Shown here one piece after another: positions 44,169-52,998 of a stretch of DNA of 64,000 nt (its first letter is position 1; the number at the start of each line of letters is the position of its first letter). Source of the stretch: Nonomuraea dietziae (GTDB taxonomy: Bacteria; Actinomycetota; Actinomycetes; Streptosporangiales; Streptosporangiaceae); NCBI RefSeq assembly GCF_014195505.1, contig NZ_JACIBV010000001.1, forward strand, positions 8,184,001 through 8,248,000, written 5' to 3'. The position numbers and the translations under genes were made by a program. A model generated the notes under the pieces. That model made no database searches and was not told where the DNA came from. It saw only the letters and a list, made by a program, of their open reading frames with translations.

Positions 44169-46091
44169 TCAGCGCCAGATCGTCACCATGGTGTTCGCGG
44201 GCCGCTCCTCGCCGCCACGTGGGCTCTGGAACCGAACCTGCGCCCCGTTCGAGATGTTGCGCACCTTCACCTTGTAGCCCTGCTGCTGCAGCTCGGTCGT
44301 GGCGTCCTGCACGCTCTTGAACACCACGTTGGGGACGATCCTGAAGTCCGACTGGTCATCGGCGTCCTGGCCGTTGTTCCTGCCGAACCAGTCGTCCCAG
44401 CCGCCGCCGCAGCGGGACACCGTGATGCTGGTCATCGTGCCGGGATCGACCTCGGCCTTGGCCCTGGGGTTCTGCGCGATGACCGAGCACGGCTCGGCGT
44501 CGTCGTCGACCTCGTTGACCTGCACCTGGAAGCCCTGCTCGGTCAGGAACTGCGCGGCCTCGTCCTTGGACATGCCGCTGACGTCGGGCATCACCAGGCC
44601 CGCGCTCAGCACCAGGTTGACGCTGGTGCCCTCCTTGACCTTGTCGCCGATGCTCGGCCTGGTCTGCGTCACCAGGCCGCGCGGCACCTTCGGGTTGGCG
44701 ACCTTGCTCACCTTGCCCAGCTCGAGGCCCGCCTCCGACAGCTTGATCGCCGCGTCGTTCTGGTCGAGGCCCTCGACGTTGGGGACCGTCACCCGCTTGG
44801 CGCCCAGCGAGGGCACGATCGTGATCGTCGCGCCCGCCTCCACCTCGCTCCGGCTCACGGGGTCGGTGCTCAGCACCTTGCCCTGCCCGACCTTCTCGTC
44901 GTACTGGCCCTCGGCCACCTTCACGACGAGTCCGATCTTGGCCGCCTCGGTCTTGGCGCTCGCGACGTTCTTGCCGACCAGCTCGGGCACCAGGACGTAC
45001 TGGGTCTGAGAGAAGTACCAGCCGGTCAGGCCGACCGCCACCACCATGAGCGCGGCCAGCGTCACCAGGAACCAGTTGGGCCTGAAGCCGCGCCTGCGCG
45101 CGGGCGGCTCACCCGAGCTCGCGGGAGCGGTCAGCACCTCGGTGCGCGGCGCGATCAGCGTCGGGTTGGCCGGCGCGACGCGGGAGCGCGGATGCTCGCC
45201 CGAGGGGACGTAGTGCTGGCCCGTGGTGTAGGGCGGGCTGGACTCCCTCGGCAGCATCCTGTGCGCGTCGACCGCGGCCACCAGCATCGCCGTGGCGTCG
45301 GCAGGACGGTCGTCGGGCTCGCGCGCGGTGGCCTGCGCCACCAGCGTGTCGATGAGGGGTGGGGCGTCCACCAGCGACGAGGGCGGCGGCACCCTGTCGT
45401 GGACGTGCCGGTAGGCGACCGACATCGGCGTCTCGCCGTCGTACGGCTGCTGCCCTGTGACCAGCTCGAACAGCATGATGCCCGCGGCGTAGACGTCGCT
45501 GCGCACGTCGGCGCCGCCGGTCATGACCTGCTCGGGCGACATGTAGCCGATCGTGCCGATCATCACGCCGGTGCGGGTCTGGTTGGTCGCCTCGATCGCC
45601 CTGGCCAGGCCGAAGTCGACGACCTTGACCCTGCCGTCGTCGGTCAGCAGGACGTTCTCGGGCTTCATGTCGCGGTGGACCATGCCCTGCTGGTGGGCGG
45701 CGCCGAGCGCGGCCAGCACCGGGATCATGATCTCGAGAGCCTCGCGGGCGGGCAGCCTGCCCCGCGCGCGCAGCACGTCGCGCAGCGTCTTGCCCGGCAC
45801 GTACTCCATCGACAGGTACACCACGTCGCCGTCGGTGCCCTGGTCGAAGACGTGCACCACGTTGGGGTGTGACAGGCTGGCCACCGACTTCGCCTCGCCG
45901 ATGAACCTGCGCACGAACGCGGGATCCTCGGCGAGGGAGCGGTGCATCACCTTGAGCGCGACCGTGCGGTCGAGCCTGATGTCGAGTGCCAGGTAGACCG
46001 TCGCCATCCCGCCCCGGGCGATCCGGGACTCGATGCGATAGCGCCCGTCGAGGAGTCTCCCGACCAGGGGGTCCGCAATCGTCGTGTCCAC
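44169..46091 (-). CDS. PASTA-domain serine/threonine protein kinase
   Basis: 640 residues from GTG 46091. Kinase domain residues ~15-280: Gly loop RIARGGMATVY, Lys47 in VALKVM, HRDMKPEN with Asp141, DFG at 159-161, and GTIGYMSPEQ. After a linker comes one membrane helix (WFLVTLAALMVVAVGLTGWYF region), then four extracellular PASTA repeats (VPELVGKN, VPNVEGLD, MPDVSGMS, VPNVVFKS) that should sense muropeptides. The Rv2175c-like gene ~3.6 kb away recalls PknL and its substrate in mycobacteria, though PknL is not a four-PASTA kinase. Confidence 0.94.
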   Translation of the reverse strand: MDTTIADPLVGRLLDGRYRIESRIARGGMATVYLALDIRLDRTVALKVMHRSLAEDPAFVRRFIGEAKSVASLSHPNVVHVFDQGTDGDVVYLSMEYVPGKTLRDVLRARGRLPAREALEIMIPVLAALGAAHQQGMVHRDMKPENVLLTDDGRVKVVDFGLARAIEATNQTRTGVMIGTIGYMSPEQVMTGGADVRSDVYAAGIMLFELVTGQQPYDGETPMSVAYRHVHDRVPPPSSLVDAPPLIDTLVAQATAREPDDRPADATAMLVAAVDAHRMLPRESSPPYTTGQHYVPSGEHPRSRVAPANPTLIAPRTEVLTAPASSGEPPARRRGFRPNWFLVTLAALMVVAVGLTGWYFSQTQYVLVPELVGKNVASAKTEAAKIGLVVKVAEGQYDEKVGQGKVLSTDPVSRSEVEAGATITIVPSLGAKRVTVPNVEGLDQNDAAIKLSEAGLELGKVSKVANPKVPRGLVTQTRPSIGDKVKEGTSVNLVLSAGLVMPDVSGMSKDEAAQFLTEQGFQVQVNEVDDDAEPCSVIAQNPRAKAEVDPGTMTSITVSRCGGGWDDWFGRNNGQDADDQSDFRIVPNVVFKSVQDATTELQQQGYKVKVRNISNGAQVRFQSPRGGEERPANTMVTIWR

Positions 46092-46288
46092 CTGGCCGAG
46101 TTTACGGGCGATTTGCCACCGGCAGGGCCGCACAATCCGAAACCGATGCCCGTTTGTTCCATGATCTTGAAGGGCGGCCCCCGCTCGGCAAGCGGACCGG
46201 CGCCCCAGAAGGTCTCGCCGTGAACCACGGCCACTTCAGGCCCGCGCTCACCAAGGCGGGGAAAAGGCTCCCATGGCGTGCGGGGGCC

Positions 46289-47044
46289 TCACGGGGTCAT
46301 CGGCGAGGAGGCCTCCGCGTAGCGCCGCCTGGGGATGCGGCCCGCCTGGCGTGCCAGCCGTCCGGCCTGGACCGCGAGGCGCATCGCCGAGGCCATCTGG
46401 TCGGGGCGCTGCGCCCTGGTCACCGCCGTGGCCAGCAGGACGGCGTCGCACCCCAGCTCCATCGCCAGCGCCGCGTCGCTCGCGGTGCCGATGCCGGCGT
46501 CGAGGATCACCGGCACCGAGGCCGACTCCACGATCAGCTCGATGTTGTGCGGGTTGCGGATGCCGAGGCCCGAGCCGATCGGCGCGCCGAGCGGCATCAC
46601 CGCCGCGCACCCGGCCTGCTCCAGGCGGCGCGCTAGCGCAGGGTCGTCGCCGATGTACGGCAGGACCACGAACCCCTCGGCGACCAGCCGCTCGGCCGCG
46701 TCGAAGGTCTCGATCGGGTCGGGCAGCAGGGTCCGCTCATCGTTGATGACCTCGAGCTTCACCCATGCGGTGCCGAGCGCCTCACGGGCCAGCCTGGCGG
46801 TCAGCACCGCCTCGCCCGCGGTGAAGCAGCCCGCGGTGTTGGGCAGCACCTTGATCCGCCGCTCGCGCAGCACGTCGAGCACGCTGCCGCGCGCGGCGGG
46901 GTCGAGGCGGCGCATCGCCACCGTGGTCAGCTCGGTGCCCGAGGCGACCAGCGCCTGGTCGAGCACCTCCAGCGAGGGCGCGCCCCCTGTGCCCATGATG
47001 AGCCGCGAGGAGAACTTCTCTCCCGCGATGATCAGTTCATCCAC
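46289..47044 (-). CDS. thiG: Thiazole synthase
   Basis: 251 residues from GTG 47044, overlapping thiS by 8 bp. The barrel shows LIMGTGGAPSLEVLDQAL, LPNTAGCFTAGEAVLTARL, the Schiff-base Lys in WVKLEVINDE, VMPLGAPIGSGLGIRNP and PVILDAGIGTASDAA. It makes the thiazole phosphate from deoxyxylulose 5-phosphate, dehydroglycine and ThiS thiocarboxylate. Confidence 0.96.
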   Translation of the reverse strand: MDELIIAGEKFSSRLIMGTGGAPSLEVLDQALVASGTELTTVAMRRLDPAARGSVLDVLRERRIKVLPNTAGCFTAGEAVLTARLAREALGTAWVKLEVINDERTLLPDPIETFDAAERLVAEGFVVLPYIGDDPALARRLEQAGCAAVMPLGAPIGSGLGIRNPHNIELIVESASVPVILDAGIGTASDAALAMELGCDAVLLATAVTRAQRPDQMASAMRLAVQAGRLARQAGRIPRRRYAEASSPMTP

Positions 47045-47237
47045 CCTGCACCGCCGTGAGAATCTCGATCCTGTCGCGGTCGGCCAGTGCCGTGGTCGCC
47101 CACGTGCCCCTGGTGACCACCTCGTCGTTGACCGCGACGGCCACGCCCGTCGTCTGCTCGGTCAGCCGCTGGACGGCTTGCGCCACCGTGGTGCCGTCGG
47201 GCACCTCGTGCGCGGCACCGTTGATCGTCACTTCCAT
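47037..47237 (-). CDS. thiS: Sulfur carrier protein ThiS
   Basis: 66 residues, MEVTINGAAHEVPDGTTV at the start and the functional C-terminal Gly-Gly. A beta-grasp carrier that, as a thiocarboxylate, donates sulfur to ThiG. It sits 14 bp after thiO and overlaps thiG. Confidence 0.95.
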   Translation of the reverse strand: MEVTINGAAHEVPDGTTVAQAVQRLTEQTTGVAVAVNDEVVTRGTWATTALADRDRIEILTAVQGG

Positions 47238-47251
47238 CAGCACTTCCTTGT

Positions 47252-48307
47252 CTAGAACCGCTGTGGCGAGCACAGGGCGGCCAGTTCGGGCTCCTCGCCC
47301 TGGAGCAGGGCGGTGGTGAGCGGAGCCAGCAGGACTCCGCCTCTGTGATGTCCGGTCGCCAGCGCGAGCCCCCGGCGCACTTCGCCCACCAGCGGCAGGT
47401 TGTCGGGGGTGCAGGGGCGCAGGCCCGCCACCACGTCGGCCAGCTCCAGCTCGGTGACGCCCGGCACCAGCTCCCTGGCGTCGCGCAGCAGCTCGTACAG
47501 GCCTCCCGCGGTCACCCTGGTGTCGAAGCCCAACTCCTCCTGCGTCGCGCCGACCACCACCTCGCCGTCGCCGCGCGGAACGAGGTACACGGGCGAGCCG
47601 TGCACCATGCCGCGCACGCACCTGCCGAGCAGCGGGTGGGGGGAGCGCAGGCGCATGATCTGGCCCTTCACCGGGCGCACGGGCACGTCGGCGAGCTCGC
47701 CGCTCCACGCCCCCGCCGCCAGGACGACGCGCTCGCCGGTCAGGATCTCGCCGTCGGCCAGCCGTACCGCGCCGTCGAGCAGGTCGGTGGCGCGGCGAGG
47801 GACGACGGGGACCCTCATCGTCTCCAGCGCGGCCAGCAGGGCCGCGGTGACGCGGCGGGGATCCACCCACGCGTCGCCGCCCGCCAGCACCCCGCCCCGC
47901 ACGGACGGCGAGAGCATCGGCTCCAGGCGACGGCACTCGCGCCCCGTCAGCCGCTCGACGGGCAGCCCCAGCTTGTCCATGAAGGCCGCGAGCTCCTCGA
48001 GCGCCGCCAGGTCGTCGGCGCCGAAGGCCACGTCGAGCGTGCCGTGGGCGCGGTAGTCGACGGACAGGCCGCTGTCGGCCTCCAGTTCGGCGGCGAAGGC
48101 GGGCCAGCGCTCCAGCGCGGCCAAGCCCAGCCTGAGCAGCGGCTCCTCGGTGTAGGCGACCTCGCTGACGGGGGCCAGCATGCCCGCGGCCGCATGGGAG
48201 GCGCCGGAGGCGGGGGCCGGGTCGATCACGGTGACGTCCTGGCCGGCGCGGGCCAGGCGCCAGGCGATGGACAGGCCCACCACGCCGCCGCCCACGATCA
48301 GGTCCAT
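47252..48307 (-). CDS. thiO: Glycine oxidase ThiO
   Basis: 351 residues. A DAO-type flavoenzyme with N-terminal FAD loop VGGGVVGLSIAWRLARAG, the segment ASHAAAGMLAPVSEV, GQIMRLRSPHPL and GLRPCTPDNLPLVGE. It oxidises glycine to dehydroglycine for thiazole formation, the aerobic alternative to ThiH. First gene after the TPP riboswitch; its ATG lies 6 nt beyond the conserved AAGGGA, so the switch probably controls translation start. Confidence 0.95.
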   Translation of the reverse strand: MDLIVGGGVVGLSIAWRLARAGQDVTVIDPAPASGASHAAAGMLAPVSEVAYTEEPLLRLGLAALERWPAFAAELEADSGLSVDYRAHGTLDVAFGADDLAALEELAAFMDKLGLPVERLTGRECRRLEPMLSPSVRGGVLAGGDAWVDPRRVTAALLAALETMRVPVVPRRATDLLDGAVRLADGEILTGERVVLAAGAWSGELADVPVRPVKGQIMRLRSPHPLLGRCVRGMVHGSPVYLVPRGDGEVVVGATQEELGFDTRVTAGGLYELLRDARELVPGVTELELADVVAGLRPCTPDNLPLVGEVRRGLALATGHHRGGVLLAPLTTALLQGEEPELAALCSPQRF

Positions 48308-48312
48308 CTCGC

Positions 48313-48398
48313 TCCCTTCGCCGGCATGATCCGGATCAGGTGTCTTGCGGTCGAAGGCCCGTCAAGCCTTCCTCTCAGCCCGGTGTGGCCGGACTCCC
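48313..48398 (-). promoter_or_regulatory. TPP (THI-box) riboswitch
   Basis: On the reverse strand the conserved parts appear in order: GGGAGTCC, CACCGGGCTGAGAGG, then CCTGATCCGGATCATGCCGG and CGAAGGGAG. CTGAGAG and CTGATCCGGATCATGC are the diagnostic TPP contacts. The 3' end reaches the thiO Shine-Dalgarno, so thiamine pyrophosphate binding would sequester it and repress thiO-thiS-thiG. Confidence 0.95.
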
Positions 48399-48455
48399 GC
48401 GCGTCTTCCACCGACCAGCCTACTCACGCCGGACCTCCCCCTTGAACCATTGGTT

Positions 48456-49643
48456 ATGGTCTTGACCGTGAATCATGTCGTGGTGGTAGGTGCGGGACTG
48501 GCCGGTGTACGCAGCGCCGAAGCTCTCAGGGCGCGCGGATTCGGCGGCACGATCACGTTGCTGGGGGAGGAGCGGCACCGGCCCTACGATCGGCCACCCC
48601 TGTCGAAGGCGGTGTTGCTGGGTGACGCCGACTCCAGCTTCGTCGACTCCGACCTCGAGGGCATGGGGGTGGAGCACAGGGCGGGGGTGTCGGCCAAGGG
48701 CCTGGCTGAGGGCGTGGTGGAGACCACCGAGGGCGAGATGGCCTACGACGGCCTGGTGATCGCCACCGGCGCGGAGCCGATCAGGCTGCCCGGCGAGGGC
48801 CGCCAGCACGTCCTGCGCACCCTCGACGACGCGCTGGCGTTGCGCGCCGAGCTCGTCCATGGGGCCAGGGTGGTGATCATCGGCGCGGGCTGGATCGGCG
48901 CGGAGGTGGCCACGGCCGCCATGAGGGCGGGCTGCGCGGTCACGGTGCTCGAGGCGGGCCCCGCTCCGCTCGCGCACGTGGTGGGCGCCGAGGTGGGCGC
49001 GCACACGATCCCCTGGTACGACGGCATCGACCTGCGGCTGAACACCATGGTCGGCTCCGTGGACCCCGGCGGGGTGAGCCTGGTCGGCGGCGGGAGCCTG
49101 GAGGCCGACGTGGTGGTGACCGGCATCGGCGTGCGGCCCACGGTCGAGTGGCTGGCCGGCTCCGACATCGACCTGCACAACGGCGTCGTCACCGACGAGC
49201 ACCTGCGCGCCTCCCTGCCGAACGTCGTCGCCGTCGGCGACTGCGCGGCCTGGTGGTCGCGCCGCTTCCACACCAGGCTGCGCGTGGAGCACTGGGACAC
49301 CGCGCTCAACGCCCCCGAGGTCGCCGTGGCCAGCCTGCTGGGCGACGAGTCCGTGTACGATCCCGTTCCGTACTTCTGGTCGGAGCAGTTCGGCCACATG
49401 GTGCAGTACGCGGGTCACCACCCCGGGGCCCGCCTGGTGCGCCGCGGCGACCCGTCGGCCGCGGCTCCCGTGAGCAGGTGGTCGGTCTGCTGGCTGCACG
49501 ACGACGACAGGCTGGCCGCCGTGCTGACCGTCAACAGGCCTCGAGACCTCGTCCAGGGCCGTAGGCTCATCGAGGCCGGCCAGCGGCTGGACCCAGGGCG
49601 CCTGGCCGATCCCGAGGTGGCTCTCCGTGATTGTGTTGTTTGA
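48456..49643 (+). CDS. Ferredoxin/rubredoxin reductase-like FAD oxidoreductase
   Basis: 395 residues from ATG 48456; GTG 48468 (VNHVVVVGAGLAG) is an equally plausible start, as no Shine-Dalgarno is seen. Two Rossmann motifs (VVVGAGLAGVRSAEALRARG and VVIIGAGWIGAEVATAAMRAG), the FAD segment VAVGDCAAW and a C-terminal Reductase_C domain. It likely passes electrons from NAD(P)H to a ferredoxin. Divergent from the thiamine operon. A P450-ferredoxin pair at 57-58 kb could be one client, but nothing proves it. Confidence 0.87.
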   Translation: MVLTVNHVVVVGAGLAGVRSAEALRARGFGGTITLLGEERHRPYDRPPLSKAVLLGDADSSFVDSDLEGMGVEHRAGVSAKGLAEGVVETTEGEMAYDGLVIATGAEPIRLPGEGRQHVLRTLDDALALRAELVHGARVVIIGAGWIGAEVATAAMRAGCAVTVLEAGPAPLAHVVGAEVGAHTIPWYDGIDLRLNTMVGSVDPGGVSLVGGGSLEADVVVTGIGVRPTVEWLAGSDIDLHNGVVTDEHLRASLPNVVAVGDCAAWWSRRFHTRLRVEHWDTALNAPEVAVASLLGDESVYDPVPYFWSEQFGHMVQYAGHHPGARLVRRGDPSAAAPVSRWSVCWLHDDDRLAAVLTVNRPRDLVQGRRLIEAGQRLDPGRLADPEVALRDCVV

Positions 49644-49673
49644 GCAAGGACGCGATGTGGTAGTGGTGGATTC

Positions 49674-50048
49674 GTGACGCTTTCTGTTGCACAGATAGAT
49701 CGGGAGACCGACCAGCTCGTCGGCGAGTGGCTCACTCTCCCCCAGGTGGCCGAGCGCCTCGATCTGACGATCGGCAGGGCCAAGCAGCTCCTCAAGGACC
49801 GCAAGCTCGTCGGCGTACGGCGAGGCGGCGGGGGCCCGCAGGTGCCCGCGGCCTTCCTCGAGGGCAAGGACGTCGTGAAGGGCCTGCCGGGCACGCTCAC
49901 GCTCCTGCTCGACGCCGGCTACGACGACGTCGAGTCGTTGCGCTGGCTGTTCACTCCTGACGAGTCCCTGCCAGGCTCGCCCATCGACGCGATCAAGGCA
50001 GGTCGCCACACCGAGGTCAAGCGGCGTGCCCAAGCGCTCGGTTTCTGA
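49674..50048 (+). CDS. Rv2175c-family DNA-binding protein
   Basis: 124 residues from GTG 49674. A winged/MerR-like helix-turn-helix near residues 18-50 (EWLTLPQVAERLDLTIGRAK) and the C-terminal Rv2175c domain (VKGLPGTLTLLLDAGYDDVE, RWLFTPDESLPGSPIDAI). In Mycobacterium tuberculosis Rv2175c is phosphorylated by the neighbouring kinase PknL and loses DNA binding. The nearby PASTA kinase may do the same here. It overlaps thiE by 23 bp. Confidence 0.88.
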   Translation: MTLSVAQIDRETDQLVGEWLTLPQVAERLDLTIGRAKQLLKDRKLVGVRRGGGGPQVPAAFLEGKDVVKGLPGTLTLLLDAGYDDVESLRWLFTPDESLPGSPIDAIKAGRHTEVKRRAQALGF

Positions 50049-50661
50049 GGCCCGCCTCTACCTCTGCACCGACGGCCGTCGTGCCAGGGGAGACCTGGCC
50101 GACTTCCTCGACGCGGTGCTCGGCAACGGCGTCGACATCGTCCAGCTGAGGGAGAAGGGCCTGGAGGCGCGCGAGGAGCTCGCGCTGCTCGAGGTCTTCC
50201 GCGACGCCTGCGACCGCCACGGCGCGCTGCTGGCGGTCAACGACAGGGCGGACATCGCCTTCGCGGCCCGTCCCGACGTGCTCCACCTCGGCCAGGACGA
50301 TCTGCCTGTGCGCGTCGCGCGAGAGATGCTCGGCGACGACATCCTCATCGGCAGGTCCACCCACTCGGCGGCGGAGGCCTCGGCGGCCGCCGTGGAGGAG
50401 GGTGTCGACTACTTCTGCTGCGGCCCGATCTGGCCGACCCCGACCAAGCCGGGACGGCACGCGCCGGGCCCCGACCTGCTCAGGCACGCGGCGGGGCTCC
50501 CAGGAGCCAGGCCGTGGTTCGGCATCGGCGGCATCGACCTCGGCAACCTCGACGAGGTCAGGTCGTACGGCGTGAGCCGCGTCGTGGTCGTCAGGGCGAT
50601 CACCGAGGCGGAGGATCCGGGCGCGGCGGCGGCGGAGTTCGCCAAGCGCCTGGCCGGCTGA
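50026..50661 (+). CDS. thiE: Thiamine-phosphate synthase
   Basis: 211 residues from GTG 50026, a start needed to keep the first barrel strand ARLYLCTD; it therefore lies 23 bp inside the previous gene in another frame. ThiE motifs: DIVQLREKGLEAREEL, LLAVNDRADIAF, VLHLGQDDLPV, IGRSTHSAAEA and FCCGPIWPTPTKPG. It joins thiazole phosphate and HMP pyrophosphate. It is not under the TPP riboswitch of the divergent thiO operon. Confidence 0.94.
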   Translation: MPKRSVSEARLYLCTDGRRARGDLADFLDAVLGNGVDIVQLREKGLEAREELALLEVFRDACDRHGALLAVNDRADIAFAARPDVLHLGQDDLPVRVAREMLGDDILIGRSTHSAAEASAAAVEEGVDYFCCGPIWPTPTKPGRHAPGPDLLRHAAGLPGARPWFGIGGIDLGNLDEVRSYGVSRVVVVRAITEAEDPGAAAAEFAKRLAG

Positions 50662-50823
50662 CGCCCGTCACGGGGCGTGCGGGTCGCACCGGCGATCACG
50701 CGTGGGCGGCCGGAGAACTCACGGCCGGCATGCGCCGCCGACCCGCGTCGAGCGAGCCGCGTCCGGGGGAGGGGCCCGGGCGGCGGTCGTGTCCAGGGGA
50801 GGGGCCGAGGACTCAGCCGCGGG

Positions 50824-51870
50824 TCAGGTCTTGCGGGAGGTGGCGGCCACCGCGAGGTCGGCCAGCGCGGAGCGCGCCTCGGTGGTGATCGGGGCGTCGT
50901 CCAGCGAGGCGAGCGACTCCTCCAGATACCTGGCGATCATCTCCTCGCACTCGTCCAGCGCGCCGCTCGCCTCGATGACGCCGCGCAGCTTGTCCACCCC
51001 CTCCGCGTCGAGGTCGGGGTCGCCGAGCAGCCGCCGCACGGTCGCCGCGTCCTCGGGGGTGGCCGCGGCCAGGGTGCGGGCGATGAGCATCGTGCGCTTG
51101 CCCTCGCGCAGGTCGTCGCCCGCGGGCTTGCCGGTCTCCACCGGGTCGCCGAACACCCCGAGGATGTCGTCGCGCAGCTGGAAGGCGATGCCGACGCGGT
51201 TGCCGTACTCGACGCACAGCTCCTCGATCCACGGCGCGCCGCCGCCTGCGGCCAGCGTGAGGCCGAGCCTGAGGGGCTGCTCCACGGAGTACTTGCCGCT
51301 CTTGTAGAGCGCCACCCGCAGCGCGGACTCGAAGGTGTTCTCGCCGTGGGCCTGCTCCAGCAGGTCGAGGTACTGCCCGCACATCAGCTCGGTGCGCATG
51401 TGGTCGTGGAAGGGCTGGGTGGCCTCCAGGTTCGGCAGGCCGCTCGAGCGCCACATCTCACCGGACCAGATCAGCAGCAGGTTGCCCAGCAGGACCGCCG
51501 CGCCCTCGCCGAACTGCTCGGCCGAGCCGTACCAGTCGCTCTTCTCGTGCAGGCGCTGGAAGCGGCGGTGCGCGGAGGGCATGCCCCTGCGCAGGTCGCT
51601 CTTGTCCATCACGTCGTCGTGCACCAGCGCGCTGGCCTGCAGCAGCTCGAGCGAGGCCGCGGCCACGAAGATGCCGGGCTCGTCGCCGCCTCCCGCCGCT
51701 CGCCAGCCCCAGTAGCAGAAGGCGGGACGCAGTCGCTTGCCACCCGAGAGCAGTTCCCTGGCCGCGTTGAGCAACGGTGCTAGATCCGGGCCGCTGACGA
51801 TGGGACGTTGCCGGTCGAGGAACTCACCGAGGGACCGATCCACCTCGGTGCGGAGGGTGTCCATGCTCAT
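50824..51870 (-). CDS. Polyprenyl (geranylgeranyl) diphosphate synthase
   Basis: 348 residues from ATG 51870; ATG 51864 is also possible. No Shine-Dalgarno is seen, but TACTCT lies 7 nt before the ATG, suggesting a leaderless mRNA. First Asp-rich motif in ALVHDDVMDKSD, with LSGGKRLRPAFCYW ahead of it; second in FQLRDDILGVFGD. An all-trans chain elongating IPPS enzyme; product length uncertain (IdsA2-like by context). Divergent from metF, as in mycobacteria. Confidence 0.92.
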   Translation of the reverse strand: MSMDTLRTEVDRSLGEFLDRQRPIVSGPDLAPLLNAARELLSGGKRLRPAFCYWGWRAAGGGDEPGIFVAAASLELLQASALVHDDVMDKSDLRRGMPSAHRRFQRLHEKSDWYGSAEQFGEGAAVLLGNLLLIWSGEMWRSSGLPNLEATQPFHDHMRTELMCGQYLDLLEQAHGENTFESALRVALYKSGKYSVEQPLRLGLTLAAGGGAPWIEELCVEYGNRVGIAFQLRDDILGVFGDPVETGKPAGDDLREGKRTMLIARTLAAATPEDAATVRRLLGDPDLDAEGVDKLRGVIEASGALDECEEMIARYLEESLASLDDAPITTEARSALADLAVAATSRKT

Positions 51871-51969
51871 GTCAATGAGAGTAACGGGCTGTAGCTGGGG
51901 TTTCGATCTCGCGCCTCCGTCATATGGACGTGGCCGCACCGCCCGCCTTCGTACCGGTAGCCTTGGATT

Positions 51970-52890
51970 ATGGCTCTGGGTCGACCCTCCGTCCTTCCCG
52001 ATCGCGTCCCCACCGTCCGCGATCTGCTCGCCTCCGGCGGCCGCTCCTTCTCCTTCGAGTTCTTCCCTCCGAAGAACGAGGAGGGCGAGCGCCAGCTCTG
52101 GCGATCCATCAGGGAGCTCGAGGCGCTGCGCCCGACCTTCGTCTCCGTCACCTACGGTGCGGGCGGATCCACCCGTGACCGCACCGTCGACATCGTCGAG
52201 CGGATCGCGCACGAGACCACGCTCACGCCCGTGGCCCACTTCACCGCGGTCAACCACTCCATCCGCGAGCTGCGCCACCTGGTCGGCCGCTTCGCCGACG
52301 CGGGCGTGCGCAACATCCTGGCCGTGCGCGGCGACCCGCCAGGCGACCCCAACGGCGAGTGGGTCAAGCACCCCGAGGGCGTCCTCTACGCCGAGGACCT
52401 GGTCAGGCTGATCAGGCAGGCGGGCGACTTCTGCGTCGGCGTCGCCGCCTTCCCCTACAAGCACCCGCGCTCGCCCTCCATCGAGGCCGACACCGACTAC
52501 TTCGTCAGGAAGTGCAGGGCGGGCGCCGACTACGCGATCACCCAGATGTTCTTCCAGGCCGACGACTACCTCCGCCTGCGCGACAGGGTGGCCGCCCAGG
52601 GCTGCGAGACGCCGATCATCCCGTGCATCATGCCGGTCACCAGGATGAGCACGATCGCCAGGTCGGAGCAGCTGTCGGGGGCGCCGTTCCCTCCCGACGT
52701 CGCCGCCCGCTTCGAGGCCGTCGCCGACGACCCCGCCGCGGTGCGCCGCCTGGGCATCGACCACGGCGCCGAGCTGTGCCAGCGGCTGCTCGACGAGGGC
52801 GCGCCCGGCATCCACTTCATCACCTTCAACCGCTCCAGCGCGACGCGCGAGGTCTTCCAGCTCCTGCACCCCGCCGCGCTGACCGTCTGA
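51970..52890 (+). CDS. metF: Methylenetetrahydrofolate reductase
   Basis: 306 residues. MTHFR barrel with SFEFFPPKNEEGERQLW, FVSVTYGAGGSTRDRTV, ILAVRGDPPGDPNG, GVAAFPYKHP, ITQMFFQADDY and CIMPVTRMSTI. It reduces 5,10-methylene-THF to 5-methyl-THF using a flavin, for methionine synthesis. No ribosome-binding site precedes ATG 51970. Followed by an array of hairpins. Confidence 0.95.
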   Translation: MALGRPSVLPDRVPTVRDLLASGGRSFSFEFFPPKNEEGERQLWRSIRELEALRPTFVSVTYGAGGSTRDRTVDIVERIAHETTLTPVAHFTAVNHSIRELRHLVGRFADAGVRNILAVRGDPPGDPNGEWVKHPEGVLYAEDLVRLIRQAGDFCVGVAAFPYKHPRSPSIEADTDYFVRKCRAGADYAITQMFFQADDYLRLRDRVAAQGCETPIIPCIMPVTRMSTIARSEQLSGAPFPPDVAARFEAVADDPAAVRRLGIDHGAELCQRLLDEGAPGIHFITFNRSSATREVFQLLHPAALTV

Positions 52891-52898
52891 CCGCGAGA

Positions 52899-52993
52899 GC
52901 GTGCCGTACGGCACGCACGCCCGCCGACAAACCCCGGCGTGCGTCCCGTACGGCACGCACGCCGGCAGGCGGAGCCCGGCAGGCCTGCCGGGC
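52899..52993. terminator. Three consecutive palindromes between metF and GNAT genes
   Basis: An 18-bp palindrome (52899-52916), an 11-bp stem with a 10-nt loop (52934-52944/52955-52965) and a 20-bp palindrome (52974-52993) fill the space between convergent genes. The first two share the core CGTACGGCACGCACG. Probable bidirectional terminator; the repetition suggests local duplication. Confidence 0.7.
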
Positions 52994-52998
52994 GGCCC

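Noticed and set aside
50755..50810. Two short direct repeats (GTCCrGGGGAGGGGCC) downstream of the prenyl synthase gene
   Set aside because: Too short and simple in composition to assign a role; no symmetric structure or gene link.
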